Below, one piece after another: positions 8,988-17,231 of a DNA stretch of 64,000 bases. This DNA comes from Magnetovibrio sp. GTDB lineage: Bacteria; Pseudomonadota; Alphaproteobacteria; Rhodospirillales; Magnetovibrionaceae. The position numbers and the translations under genes are program-made. Location of the stretch: the NCBI GenBank assembly GCA_028281525.1, contig JANQJR010000066.1:1-64000 (forward strand). The letters run 5' to 3'. The notes below the pieces were generated by a model that searched no databases, was not told the DNA's origin, and worked only from the letters and a program-made list of their open reading frames with translations. Every line of letters starts with the position of its first letter. Position 1 is the first letter of the stretch.

Positions 8988-11474
8988 GTGAATGCAACCA
9001 TCGAGCCGCTGAAGCCACAAGCCCTCTACACCCCGTGTCCGGATGCCGCTCTGGACTTCGAGACCACCCAGGATTTAAAGCCGCTCGACGGCGTGATCGG
9101 GCAAGCACGCGCCCTGGAATCGATCCGCTTCGCCATCGGCATGCGCCATGAAGGCTACAATCTGTTCGCTTTCGGTCCGGAGGGCACGGGCAAGTCTTCG
9201 ACGGTCATGCGCTTTCTGAGCCACGAAGCCGAATCCCAACCGCCGCCCCTGGACTGGTGCTACGTCAATAATTTCGAAGAACCTCACAAGCCGCGCGCCC
9301 TGTCGCTGCCCGCAGGCAAGGCGTGTCCTTTGCGTGACGATATGGAGCAATTGGTCGAGGAGTTGCAAGGTGCTCTGCCTGCTGCTTTCGAGGGCGAAGA
9401 ATACACCCAGCGCAAGGAAGCGCTGGAAGAAGAACTCAAGACCCAGCATGAAGGCGCATTTTCCAAACTGCAGGACCAAGCCGAAAAAAGCGGCATCGCG
9501 TTGATCCGCACACCCATGGGGCTTGGCCTTGCGCCGGTGCAAGATGGTGAGGTTCTGTCTCCCCAAGCTTTCGACGATCTGCCGGAAAAGGATCAGCAGG
9601 CGCGCCAGGTTTCCCTTGCGGAACTGCAACAGCAACTCGAGGATATTCTCGCGCAAATTCCGAAGTGGGAAAAAGAACACCGCGAAAAAATGCGCGAACT
9701 CAACCGGGACGTCACCAAACGCGCTGTCGGCCATTTGATCGAGGAGTTGGAAAAACGTTGGGAAAGCGAACCCAACGTGATGGCGTATCTGGAAGAGGTG
9801 CGCGCCGACGTGGTCGAACACGCTTCGGACTTCTTACCGTCCCATGATCAGGGGCAGCAGCAAATCATCGTTGTGGGACAGCGCCGTCCGGCGGGTGGCG
9901 GCGGACCGGGTTCGTTTCGCCGCTATCAGGTCAATGTGATCGTTGATAATTCCGACAGCGTCAATCCAGATATCCCACCCAATGGTGCGCCGGTGATCGA
10001 AGAGGAACATCCCACACACCCGAATTTGGTCGGGCGCATCGAACACTTGAGCCAGATGGGCGCCTTGATCACCGACTTCAATCTGATCAAGGCCGGGGCG
10101 CTTCATTGCGCCAATGGTGGTTATCTGGTGATGGACGCGCGGCGTATTCTCCTGCAACCGTTCGCATGGGAAACCTTGAAGCGGGCCCTGCGTGCGGGCC
10201 ACATCAAAATCGAAAGCCCTGCCGAATCGATGGGCTGGGTCAGCACCGTGACGTTGGATCCGGAACCCATTCCACTTGATGTCAAGGTGGTGCTGCTGGG
10301 CGAACCGATCATCTATTATCTGCTTAGTCAGTACGATCCGGACTTTAAAGAATTGTTCAAGGTCGCCGCCGACTTCGTCAACACCATGGACCGCGACGAC
10401 AACGGCGTTAAGGATTATGCCCGCCTGCTGGCCGCCCAGGTGGAACGCGAAGGGCTGCGTCATTTGGACAAAAGCGCGGTGGCGCGCATCATCGAACAAG
10501 GCGCGCGCATGGCCCAAGACGCGGAAAAGCTCACCACCCATATGGCATCCGTCGTCGACTTGGTGCGCGAAGCCGACTATTGGGCCGAGGTGGAAGATCA
10601 CAAAATCATTTCCGCGCGCCATGTGCAGGAAGCCATTGATGCGAAAATCTACCGCTCGGACCGCTACCGGGAACGCCTGCAAGAGGAAATCCAGCGCGGC
10701 ACATTCGTGATTGAAAGTGAGGGCGAGCGGATTGGCCAAATCAATGGTCTTGCGGTTTTGCAGCTGGACAGTTTCATGTTCGGCAAACCGTCGCGCATCA
10801 CCGCCAACGTCAGCTTGGGTAAGGGCGAGTTGGTGGACATCGAACGCCAAGTCGATTTGGGCGGGCCGCTCCATTCCAAAGGCGTGATGATCCTGGAAAG
10901 TTTCCTTGCCCAGCGTTTCGGACAAGACGGGCCGTTGGCGCTCAGCGCGCGCATCGTGTTCGAGCAGTCTTACGGCGGCGTGGACGGCGACAGCGCATCC
11001 TCGACAGAGCTTTACGCCCTGCTATCCGCCATCGGTAAAATCCCGTTGAAGCAATCCATCGCAGTGACAGGGTCGGTCGATCAAATGGGCCGGGTCCAAG
11101 CCATCGGCGGCGTCAACGAGAAGATCGAAGGCTTTTTTGACATCTGTGTGGAGCGCGGTCTTACCGGCGATCAAGGCGTGCTCATTCCCGGCGCGAACGT
11201 CAAGCATTTGATGTTGCGCGATGAAGTGGTCGATGCGGTCAAGGATGGCCGGTTCAATATCTGGGCGGTGGACCATATCGACCAAGGGATTGAAGTGCTG
11301 ACCGGCCTTCCCGCGGGTGAAATGGGGGCCGGTGGTGAGTATCCCATCGGCACCGTCAACCGGGCGGTGGCGCGCAATCTGCGCCAGTTCGCCGCCAAGG
11401 CCCGAGCGTTCAGTGCCGGACCGCAGCAGCCCGTGCCGACCAATGCCGTCATCAAGGTCGAACCGAGCCGCTAA
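8988..11474 (+). CDS. Lon-like ATP-dependent protease (AAA_32 plus Lon proteolytic domain)
   Basis: An 828-residue cytoplasmic AAA+ protease of the Lon-related family that lacks the classic Lon N-terminal domain. Order: a divergent AAA module with Walker A GPEGTGKS (63-70), a long charged coiled-coil insertion (about 130-260), the rest of the ATPase domain with a lid region, and a C-terminal Lon peptidase domain. The catalytic dyad is Ser669 in GDSAS and Lys712 in NEKIEGF, 43 residues apart as in Lon. The GTG at 8988 was chosen because AGGGGG lies 7 bases upstream; an in-frame ATG at 8964 would add 8 residues with no ribosome site. Presumed to degrade damaged or regulatory proteins; substrates unknown. 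Confidence 0.9.
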   Translation: MNATIEPLKPQALYTPCPDAALDFETTQDLKPLDGVIGQARALESIRFAIGMRHEGYNLFAFGPEGTGKSSTVMRFLSHEAESQPPPLDWCYVNNFEEPHKPRALSLPAGKACPLRDDMEQLVEELQGALPAAFEGEEYTQRKEALEEELKTQHEGAFSKLQDQAEKSGIALIRTPMGLGLAPVQDGEVLSPQAFDDLPEKDQQARQVSLAELQQQLEDILAQIPKWEKEHREKMRELNRDVTKRAVGHLIEELEKRWESEPNVMAYLEEVRADVVEHASDFLPSHDQGQQQIIVVGQRRPAGGGGPGSFRRYQVNVIVDNSDSVNPDIPPNGAPVIEEEHPTHPNLVGRIEHLSQMGALITDFNLIKAGALHCANGGYLVMDARRILLQPFAWETLKRALRAGHIKIESPAESMGWVSTVTLDPEPIPLDVKVVLLGEPIIYYLLSQYDPDFKELFKVAADFVNTMDRDDNGVKDYARLLAAQVEREGLRHLDKSAVARIIEQGARMAQDAEKLTTHMASVVDLVREADYWAEVEDHKIISARHVQEAIDAKIYRSDRYRERLQEEIQRGTFVIESEGERIGQINGLAVLQLDSFMFGKPSRITANVSLGKGELVDIERQVDLGGPLHSKGVMILESFLAQRFGQDGPLALSARIVFEQSYGGVDGDSASSTELYALLSAIGKIPLKQSIAVTGSVDQMGRVQAIGGVNEKIEGFFDICVERGLTGDQGVLIPGANVKHLMLRDEVVDAVKDGRFNIWAVDHIDQGIEVLTGLPAGEMGAGGEYPIGTVNRAVARNLRQFAAKARAFSAGPQQPVPTNAVIKVEPSR

Positions 11475-11484
11475 CCGGATTTTA

Positions 11485-11856
11485 TCAAGATACCGGGGGT
11501 GTGGATGACGTTTGGGTGGACGGCTGAGCGGCGTCCACGAGGGCGTTCATGAACTTCAGGACGTCGGGGTTTTCGCTGAGGAACTGAGCCAATTGCGCGG
11601 CGTCATGCAAAACCGACAAGGTGTCGGACCGATCTCCTGCGTTCCCGTGTGCAGATGTTCCCCCGGCTTGCGCAACGTTTTGACCGGTGTGATCAGGGAC
11701 GGGCGGAACATCGGATGCGGCGGCGGGCGCTTGGGTGTGGTCCGGTACTTGGGAGGCATCCACTGAGGGTGTATCGCTCGGCTGGGCAGTTGCTTCGCCA
11801 TCGCCCGTTTGCGTTTGGTCCGGAATCGGAGGAATCTCCGGTGTTTGGTCGCTCAT
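11485..11856 (-). CDS. Hypothetical low-complexity protein with PDxT repeats
   Basis: A 123-residue protein rich in Pro, Thr, Ala, Asp and Gln, not recognised as a family. The tetrapeptide PDQT/PDHT recurs at 12-15, 38-41 and 54-57, each with Val or Ile and Pro before it. The last third (about 78-112, from TLSVLHDAAQLAQFL) looks like one or two amphipathic helices. The ATG at 11856 has a near-perfect GGGAGG eight bases upstream, which supports a translated gene; the frame stays open to 11958 but that start is weaker. No signal peptide, so probably cytoplasmic and mostly disordered. It is convergent with the Lon-like gene, 10 bases apart. Confidence 0.55.
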   Translation of the reverse strand: MSDQTPEIPPIPDQTQTGDGEATAQPSDTPSVDASQVPDHTQAPAAASDVPPVPDHTGQNVAQAGGTSAHGNAGDRSDTLSVLHDAAQLAQFLSENPDVLKFMNALVDAAQPSTQTSSTPPVS

Positions 11857-12163
11857 CAGGGTTTCCTCCCGGCTCGGTGGTTCATCGTTGCGGGCGGTAC
11901 CGTCCTGAAGGGTGTGCAACAGCAATTTCGCCAACTTCTCGGTACGCGCCCAGTCCATGCGATTGCTTTCGTCTTGCCTGCGGCTTTACGGTGAAGACGC
12001 AGGATGACGGATTTTGTGAAATCTTGTGAAGATTGTTGCGCGCTCAGGCGTCAAATCTTTCTCAACGGTCTTGATTTTGGAACTGTACGACGCCTAAGTA
12101 AGCGCGGTATGGTCTTGCTATGACATTGAATTCAAACCCTTGTCCATGGGGGATGGATGTCGC

Positions 12164-13594
12164 ATGACCGCTCGCAACGTATTTAGCCGTCTGGGCGCGC
12201 TGATGGTTGCGCTGGGTGTGGTGGTGGGCTTGCTCTTCCCCCCTGTGATTACGGCTTTGGGCGTACCTCAAGACGTAGCGTTGCGCGTGCCCGTGTTCGC
12301 GCTATCGGCTATCTGTGGTGCGGTTCTGGGGTTGGTCAATCTGGCCCTCGTCAGGGTTTTCGTCAGAAGACCGGTGCAGATGCTCACGGGAGCCGCCGAG
12401 GATTTGGCGGACGGCCGTGTTCAGCCGCAAGTACCCCTTGTGGAAAACACCGGCATCTTCGGTGAGTTGGCCCGTGCGCTGGCGACCCTGGGCGAACGGG
12501 CTGCAGAGCAGGCGCACGTGGACCAGCCTCAAGATGGGGCCGTAAGGGATGCGGAGCGCAAGGTCGAGGAGCGTGAGACCCTGGCTTCTGAATTCGAAAC
12601 CGGCGTCAAAACCGCCATGGCGGGTACCCAAAAAGATACGCAATCCCTACAGGATGCCGCCCGGGCCATGGGCGAAAGCGCGGAATCCAGTTTGGAAAAG
12701 GCGCATGCCGCGATCGAACTTTCAGAGGCTGCCGCCCAAGGTGTGGGCGCTGTTGCGGCGGCGGCGGAAACCATGTCGCAAAATGTGCGCGAATTGAACG
12801 CACAGATGCAACTTTCCAACACCAAGTCCCAGGAAGCGGTCGATCGCGTTGGTCAAGCCGAAGCCATGGTTAAGGAACTGGGCCGCGCCACCGGCAAGAT
12901 CGAAAGCGTCGCGGAGCTGATCATCGATATTGCCGATCAGACCAATATGCTTGCGCTCAACGCCACCATCGAAGCAGCACGCGCGGGCGAGGCGGGTAAG
13001 GGGTTCGCCGTGGTTGCAGGAGAAGTCAAGAACCTCGCCAACCAAACCGCCAAGGCCACCGACGAGATCACCGCCAACATCACAGAAATCCGCACTGCGG
13101 GTGAACGCGCGCGCAACGCCATGGTGGAAGTGTCCAAAACCATCGATGAAATCAGCACCATCGCCGGTGAAGTGACCCAGGCAGCGGATGAGCAAAACGC
13201 CTCCATCTCCGATATCTCCGTCAACGCGCGTGAAACGTCGGACGCCACCGGCCAGTCCGTGGCCTATATCCGTGAAGTTGGCGACGCCATTGAAGAAACC
13301 GGTTTCGCCGCGCATGAAATGCTTGCGACCGTGGACGATCTGGCGCGCCAGATCGGCAAGCTCGCCGAAAGCGCCGATGTGTTCGTGAAACGCGTGCGCG
13401 AAGGAAAAGGCTGCCAAGCCGAACAAACCGGCCCTGGGAATGGCCAGTGCTGCTCGGAGGTGAACTCAATTCGCGAAGCGGCGCGGCGGCGTGCGGCATC
13501 TCGGTATATTTTTCGAGCCGGTAGGCTCCCTCCGGGGGATTATTTCCGGTTGTCCTATGAAAAATGGCTCAGGGAACCCCCTGAGCCATTTTGA
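12164..13594 (+). CDS. Methyl-accepting chemotaxis protein, short N-terminus
   Basis: A membrane receptor for chemotaxis that signals to CheA/CheW. Two hydrophobic helices (about 9-33 and 38-62) are separated by only a few residues, so there is almost no periplasmic sensing domain. A HAMP domain follows ([19 protein letters not shown], ending near [12 protein letters not shown]). The signalling domain contains the hairpin tip [33 protein letters not shown] in family form. Such receptors sense membrane state, internal redox or unknown cues. The ATG at 12164 is favoured over one 24 bases upstream because a G-rich site precedes it. The last 60 or so residues have no family similarity and read into a terminator-like palindrome, so the natural end may have been lost. 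Confidence 0.88.
   Translation: MTARNVFSRLGALMVALGVVVGLLFPPVITALGVPQDVALRVPVFALSAICGAVLGLVNLALVRVFVRRPVQMLTGAAEDLADGRVQPQVPLVENTGIFGELARALATLGERAAEQAHVDQPQDGAVRDAERKVEERETLASEFETGVKTAMAGTQKDTQSLQDAARAMGESAESSLEKAHAAIELSEAAAQGVGAVAAAAETMSQNVRELNAQMQLSNTKSQEAVDRVGQAEAMVKELGRATGKIESVAELIIDIADQTNMLALNATIEAARAGEAGKGFAVVAGEVKNLANQTAKATDEITANITEIRTAGERARNAMVEVSKTIDEISTIAGEVTQAADEQNASISDISVNARETSDATGQSVAYIREVGDAIEETGFAAHEMLATVDDLARQIGKLAESADVFVKRVREGKGCQAEQTGPGNGQCCSEVNSIREAARRRAASRYIFRAGRLPPGDYFRLSYEKWLREPPEPF
13561..13592 (+). terminator. Long perfect hairpin at the end of the chemotaxis gene
   Basis: Positions 13561-13574 and 13579-13592 form a perfect 14-bp stem with an AACC loop. The outer blocks GGTTGTCCT and AGGACAACC extend the palindrome on both sides. 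It has the shape of a strong terminator but lies inside the open frame, with the stop codon overlapping its last bases, and it has only a short T run. Confidence 0.55.
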
Positions 13595-13611
13595 GGACAA
13601 CCTCGGAATAA

Positions 13612-13636
13612 TGGTGGAGCCGATCGGGATCGAACC
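13612..13636 (-). repeat. 25-base duplicate of the tRNA-Ala(CGC) 3' end
   Basis: The 25 bases are identical to 13729-13753, the 3' end of the neighbouring tRNA-Ala(CGC) including the encoded CCA, in the same orientation. After position 13636 the two copies diverge. A further 11-base piece of the T-arm (TCGTCGGTTCG) occurs in opposite orientation at 13667-13677. This is a partial tRNA copy, not a functional gene. Confidence 0.75.
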
Positions 13637-13691
13637 CTTCGTCGGCGCAGCCGACAATCAAAAAACTCGTCGGTTCGTCATAAAGACACAA

Positions 13692-13725
13692 AAAACGCCG
13701 CCATCGTTTTCGACGGCGGCGTTTG
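13692..13725 (-). terminator. Intrinsic terminator of tRNA-Ala(CGC)
   Basis: An inverted repeat AAACGCCGCC/GGCGGCGTTT with a short loop lies a few bases past the tRNA 3' end. On the minus strand it is followed by a run of six T residues. The position and shape fit a rho-independent terminator of the tRNA transcript. Confidence 0.8.
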
Positions 13726-13728
13726 AAT

Positions 13729-13804
13729 TGGTGGAGCCGATCGGGATCGAACCGACGACCTTGTCATTGCGAACGACACGCTCTCCCAACTGAGCTACGG
13801 CCCC
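13729..13804 (-). tRNA. tRNA-Ala(CGC)
   Basis: Read on the minus strand the sequence starts GGGGCCG and folds into a full cloverleaf: acceptor GGGGCCG/CGGCTCC with one G-U pair, D-arm GCTC/GAGC, and anticodon stem TGTCG/TGACA with loop TTCGCAA, giving anticodon CGC (alanine, codon GCG). The T-arm is GTCGG/CCGAT around TTCGATC. The CCA is encoded. A terminator follows, and a partial copy of its 3' end lies 118 bases further along. Confidence 0.96.
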
Positions 13805-13981
13805 ATAAGGTCATTATACCGCATGCGGTGCGCGGTGCGGGATATATGCTTTTTGCGGGTGCGTCTGTCAAGTCTGCAAACCGCTCATTGTATTCACGAT
13901 ATTGCGTTTCAGGCCCTTGCGTGCGCGCACGGGTGCGCCTAAGTTTGGGTACCTTTTCATTTGTGTGAGCGGTGGCCCAAC

Positions 13982-14281
13982 ATGGACGTGGTTCTGATCC
14001 CCCTTTTGCAAGTCGTCTCCATTGCCATCGACCTGTATATCTGGGTCGTGATCGTGGGCGTGATCTTGAGCTGGCTGACGGCGTTCAACGTGGTCAACAC
14101 CTCGAACAAGGCGGTCTATATGATCGGTGATTTCGTTTACCGCGTGACGGAACCGGCGTTGCGCCCCATCCGCAAAATCATGCCGGACCTGGGCGCTCTC
14201 GATTTGTCGCCCATCATTCTGATCTTGGGACTGATGTTCCTGCAAAACGTGCTCACCCGTTTGGTCTATTCGGTTGTCTGA
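13982..14281 (+). CDS. yggT: YggT family membrane protein
   Basis: A 99-residue integral membrane protein with two hydrophobic segments, about 4-30 (LLQVVSIAIDLYIWVVIVGV) and about 75-97, joined by a loop with the family motif RVTEPALRPIRKIMP. YggT proteins are linked to osmotic tolerance and envelope processes, but the molecular role is not settled. The ATG at 13982 gives the standard family N-terminus; an in-frame ATG 21 bases upstream adds atypical residues. It overlaps the next gene by eight bases, so the two are translated together, and folD follows in the same direction. Confidence 0.88.
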   Translation: MDVVLIPLLQVVSIAIDLYIWVVIVGVILSWLTAFNVVNTSNKAVYMIGDFVYRVTEPALRPIRKIMPDLGALDLSPIILILGLMFLQNVLTRLVYSVV

Positions 14282-14612
14282 CACCGGTCCGGTTTTTCTT
14301 GAAAACACACCAGACGGTGTGCGCATCCGCATCCGCCTGACCCCATCCGCCCGGCGCGGCGGCGTGGACGGCGTGATGGTGAGTGCGGACGGTTCCGGGG
14401 TTCTCAAAACGTCCGTCACTCAAGCCCCGGAAGGCGGCAAGGCCAATGCAGCTCTCGTCAAACTGTTGGCGCAGGAATGGAGGGTTGCGAAATCCGTCAT
14501 CCAAGTTATACAAGGCCGGACCAGCCGCAATAAAGTTCTGGGCGTATCGGGGGATACGGCGGCTCTGCGGAAAACCATCGCCCGGTGGGCCCGGTCCCGG
14601 GGGCTTGTTTAG
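14274..14612 (+). CDS. yggU: YggU/DUF167 family protein
   Basis: A 112-residue small basic protein of the DUF167 family. The diagnostic block is [19 protein letters not shown] (about 51-69), followed by [16 protein letters not shown]. It uses a TTG start that overlaps the yggT stop; the next ATG (codon 35) would remove the first strand of the fold, so TTG is preferred. The function of the family is unknown, though fusion and neighbourhood with YggT are widespread. It ends 13 bases before folD with the folD ribosome-binding site in between. Confidence 0.85.
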   Translation: MSDTGPVFLENTPDGVRIRIRLTPSARRGGVDGVMVSADGSGVLKTSVTQAPEGGKANAALVKLLAQEWRVAKSVIQVIQGRTSRNKVLGVSGDTAALRKTIARWARSRGLV

Positions 14613-14625
14613 AGGAGGCCTTTTC

Positions 14626-15525
14626 ATGTCCGAAGCCAAACGTATCGACGGCAAGGCCTTCGCCGAAGGGCTGCGTGCCCGTGTTGCCGCCAGGGTCCAA
14701 AAGCTTAAAGAAGATCACGGCGTCACCCCCGGTTTGGCGGTGGTTCTGGTGGGCGAGGACCCGGCATCCCAGGTCTACGTGCGTAACAAGGGCAAGCAAA
14801 CCATCGAAGTTGGTATGGAATCGTTCGAGTTCAAACTCGACGCCACCGCCACCGAAGGTGATTTGTTGGATGTGGTGGAGGAACTCAACGCCGACCCCAA
14901 CGTGCACGGTATTTTGGTGCAGCTTCCCCTGCCCGATCACATGGACGAAGCCAAGGTCATCAACACGATTTCGCCCGACAAGGATGTGGACGGCTTTCAT
15001 GTCATCAATTCCGGCCGCTTGATGACCGGCCAGGAAGCGATGATCCCGTGCACGCCGTATGGCTGCCTGATGCTGATCAAAGACGCGCTGGGCGATAACC
15101 TGTCGGGTAAGCGCGCCATCGTGGTGGGACGTTCCAATATTGTCGGCAAGCCCATGGCGCAATTGCTGCTGGATGCGCATTGCACCGTAACCATTGCGCA
15201 TTCGCGCACCCGGGATTTGGCTGGGGAATGCAGCCGTGCCGACATCGTCGTTGCCGCCGTGGGGCGCGAGCGCATGATCAAGGGCGATTGGATCAAGCCC
15301 GGCGCGTGCGTCATCGATGTGGGCATCAACCGCATCCCCGCTCCGGAAAAGGGTGAGGGTAAAACTCGGCTGGTGGGCGATGTGGACTTCGACGAAGCGG
15401 TTCAAGTCGCGGGCGCCATCACCCCGGTGCCGGGCGGTGTCGGGCCCATGACCATCGCGGTGTTGCTGGCCAACACGGTGACCGCGTGTTGCCGGAGCCT
15501 CGGCATTCAAGAGCCGGACGCCTAG
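14626..15525 (+). CDS. folD: Bifunctional methylene-THF dehydrogenase/methenyl-THF cyclohydrolase FolD
   Basis: Interconverts 5,10-methylene-, 5,10-methenyl- and 10-formyl-tetrahydrofolate in the cytoplasm, supplying one-carbon units for purines and formyl-methionine and generating NADPH. The 299-residue product is full length. YVRNKGKQ contains the catalytic Tyr51 and Lys55, matching Tyr52 and Lys56 of the E. coli enzyme. The nucleotide-binding loop is [17 protein letters not shown], and the C-terminal signature [18 protein letters not shown] is intact. The ATG at 14626 has AGAGGAGG about seven bases upstream. It is last in the yggT-yggU-folD run, with an acetyltransferase gene nine bases further on. 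Confidence 0.96.
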   Translation: MSEAKRIDGKAFAEGLRARVAARVQKLKEDHGVTPGLAVVLVGEDPASQVYVRNKGKQTIEVGMESFEFKLDATATEGDLLDVVEELNADPNVHGILVQLPLPDHMDEAKVINTISPDKDVDGFHVINSGRLMTGQEAMIPCTPYGCLMLIKDALGDNLSGKRAIVVGRSNIVGKPMAQLLLDAHCTVTIAHSRTRDLAGECSRADIVVAAVGRERMIKGDWIKPGACVIDVGINRIPAPEKGEGKTRLVGDVDFDEAVQVAGAITPVPGGVGPMTIAVLLANTVTACCRSLGIQEPDA

Positions 15526-15534
15526 GGGCCCCTC

Positions 15535-16032
15535 ATGGCTGAGGTTCTGGGCTTCATCCCGCCTTTCGGCCAAGGCGTGCGCGATTTGATCGTGCCGATT
15601 CAGCAAGACGAGTTCGGTATCGACATCACGTATGATGACCAGCCGGATTTGCAGGACATTCCCGGCTTCTATCAAAATGGAACGGGAAACTTCTGGGTGG
15701 TGTTGGACGACGCACACGTGGTCGGCACCATCGCGCTCAAAGACATCGGCAACGCCCAGGGGGCGCTGCGCAAGATGTTCGTCGCGTCCAGCCACCGGGG
15801 TGCGGACCCCAAAACCGGTGGGAGCGTGGCGGCGGAGTTGCTGAATACGCTCCTGGGTCACGCGCGCATGGTGGGCCTACGTGAAATCTTCCTCGGTACC
15901 ACCGCCCAGTTCAAAGCTGCGCACCGGTTCTATGAAAAGCATGGGTTTGGCTTGATCGATGCGGGCAACCTGCCCGAAGCCTTCCCGCGCATGGCCGTGG
16001 ACACGCGGTTTTACGTGTTAAGGCTAGGTTAG
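15535..16032 (+). CDS. GNAT family N-acetyltransferase
   Basis: A 165-residue cytoplasmic acyltransferase of the GNAT fold. The central strands FWVVLDDAHVVGTIALKDI and ALRKMFVASSHRG are motif A, with the acetyl-CoA loop around RGADPKTGG (the usual Q/R-x-x-G-x-G/A is altered). AAHRFYEKHGFGLI is the C-terminal motif B signature. The substrate cannot be told from the sequence. The gene starts nine bases after folD and 15 bases before nnrU follows, so it is probably in the same transcript. Confidence 0.85.
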   Translation: MAEVLGFIPPFGQGVRDLIVPIQQDEFGIDITYDDQPDLQDIPGFYQNGTGNFWVVLDDAHVVGTIALKDIGNAQGALRKMFVASSHRGADPKTGGSVAAELLNTLLGHARMVGLREIFLGTTAQFKAAHRFYEKHGFGLIDAGNLPEAFPRMAVDTRFYVLRLG

Positions 16033-16041
16033 GGCATCGCC

Positions 16042-16722
16042 ATGGCCGAATTGCTGATTAGCCTCGGCGTGTTCATCGCGTTTCATATCGTGCCTGCGAT
16101 TGCCCCGGTGCGCCGGGTGTTGGTTTCGGCAGTCGGGCTCAAGGTTTACATTGTCGGCTATTCTTTTTTGTCCCTAGCGCTGCTGGCATGGGTGTCGTGG
16201 GCCTATGTGAATGCGGATACGACCGTGCTGTGGAGCCAATGGCCGTGGACCCGGTGGGTGCCCGCCCTTGTCATGCCGGTTTCGTGCTTGATGCTGGTGA
16301 GCACGCTTTCGGAACCCAATGCGCTGTCGGTGGGCGTTAGGGCCGACCAGTTTGATCCGGCCCGGCCCGGCATCGTGTCCATCACCCGCCACCCGCTGAT
16401 TTGGGCGTTGGCGTTGTGGGCGCTGGCGCATTTGGCGCCCAATGGAGATACGGCAAGCTTGCTGCTGTTCGGTCTGTTTGCGGTTTTGGCCCTGTTTGGT
16501 CCATGGAGTCTGGATCGCAAGAAACGCCGGGAAATGGGAACGGCGAAATGGTTGCATCTCACGCAGTTCACGTCATCCGTGCCCTTTTGGGCCGTTGTGC
16601 GCGGACGCGCGCGGCTGGATTTGCGGGGCATCGGAGGAAGGCGCGCGCTGGCGGCCGGGGTTCTTTATCTGGTGTTGTTGCTGGGCCATGAGTGGGCCAT
16701 CGGCGTTTCACCGTTTCCTTGA
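16042..16722 (+). CDS. nnrU: NnrU family membrane protein
   Basis: A 226-residue protein with about six hydrophobic segments, beginning MAELLISLGVFIAFHIVPAI. The block SITRHPLIWALALWALAHLAPNGD near the middle is the family hallmark and is shared with isoprenylcysteine-methyltransferase-like membrane proteins. NnrU was named from a Rhodobacter nitric-oxide and denitrification gene cluster, but no denitrification gene is in this window, so that role is not supported here. It is last in the folD run; AT-rich DNA and the feo promoter follow. Confidence 0.85.
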   Translation: MAELLISLGVFIAFHIVPAIAPVRRVLVSAVGLKVYIVGYSFLSLALLAWVSWAYVNADTTVLWSQWPWTRWVPALVMPVSCLMLVSTLSEPNALSVGVRADQFDPARPGIVSITRHPLIWALALWALAHLAPNGDTASLLLFGLFAVLALFGPWSLDRKKRREMGTAKWLHLTQFTSSVPFWAVVRGRARLDLRGIGGRRALAAGVLYLVLLLGHEWAIGVSPFP

Positions 16723-16805
16723 AACCATCATATTTTCAGTTGCTCAGAGTCCAAAATACATGGCGGGCGTTGACTCCCTGATGAGAATAGGGTTTTAATG
16801 ATATA

Positions 16806-16828
16806 AATAATTCTGAGAATAATTCGCA
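16806..16828 (+). promoter_or_regulatory. Candidate Fur box upstream of feoABC
   Basis: A 19-base near-perfect palindrome centred on position 16815 (ATTCT-G-AGAAT with AATA and TAATT flanks) overlaps TGAGAATAATTCGCA at 16814-16828. The latter matches 11 of 14 defined positions of the Fur core TGATAATNATTATCA. It lies in AT-rich DNA about 40 bases before the feoA start, where an iron repressor would block transcription. Confidence 0.6.
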
Positions 16829-16868
16829 ATCTCATATTAAAAATTATAGATATAGGACCTAACGCCTT

Positions 16869-17231
16869 ATGAATGCAGCCAATTCTAAACTATCGGTCGC
16901 TTCGGATGTGGCAAATCTCGAAGCCTCTGCGCACAAGGCGTTTCCCATCGCTCTTGCTCAGGAAGACGAAACCGTACGCATCATGGCGTGCCGTGCCGGT
17001 AAAGGCGTAGAGCGTAAATTACGCGACATGGGCTTGCCCATTGGCGCCGAAGTGCGCGTGGTGCAACACAAAGGCTCTGGCGTGGTTCTGGCCGCCAATA
17101 GCACGCGCATTGCCTTGGGCGTGACAGCGGCACAGCAGGTTTATGTTGAACTGGTTGATGGTCAAAAAGATTGCAGTGCGGCGCAGTGCCGGGTCCTCAC
17201 CAATGCGAACGATGGCGAGAGGCAGGCATGA
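16869..17231 (+). CDS. feoA: Ferrous iron transport protein FeoA
   Basis: Small cytoplasmic SH3-like protein that assists FeoB in ferrous iron uptake. The 120-residue product is longer than the usual 75-85. The FeoA domain occupies about 37-97 (IMACRAGKGVERKLRDMGLPIGAEVRVVQ in family form, ending TAAQQVYVEL). There is a non-conserved N-terminal extension of about 35 residues and a short tail with two cysteines. The stop overlaps the feoB start as ATGA, so the two are translationally coupled. Expression is probably iron-repressed through the Fur-like site just upstream. Confidence 0.9.
   Translation: MNAANSKLSVASDVANLEASAHKAFPIALAQEDETVRIMACRAGKGVERKLRDMGLPIGAEVRVVQHKGSGVVLAANSTRIALGVTAAQQVYVELVDGQKDCSAAQCRVLTNANDGERQA

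Noticed and set aside
9834..10925. A long antisense frame within the Lon-like protease gene, with similar ones opposite trpB (56829-58052) and accD/folC (59225-60484)
   Set aside because: All are His/Gln/Arg-rich translations of GC-rich coding DNA read backwards, without start signals or recognisable domains.
13599..13793. Open frame with VEPIGIEP and similar peptides before yggT
   Set aside because: It is a reading of the tRNA-Ala gene and its partial copy, not a protein.
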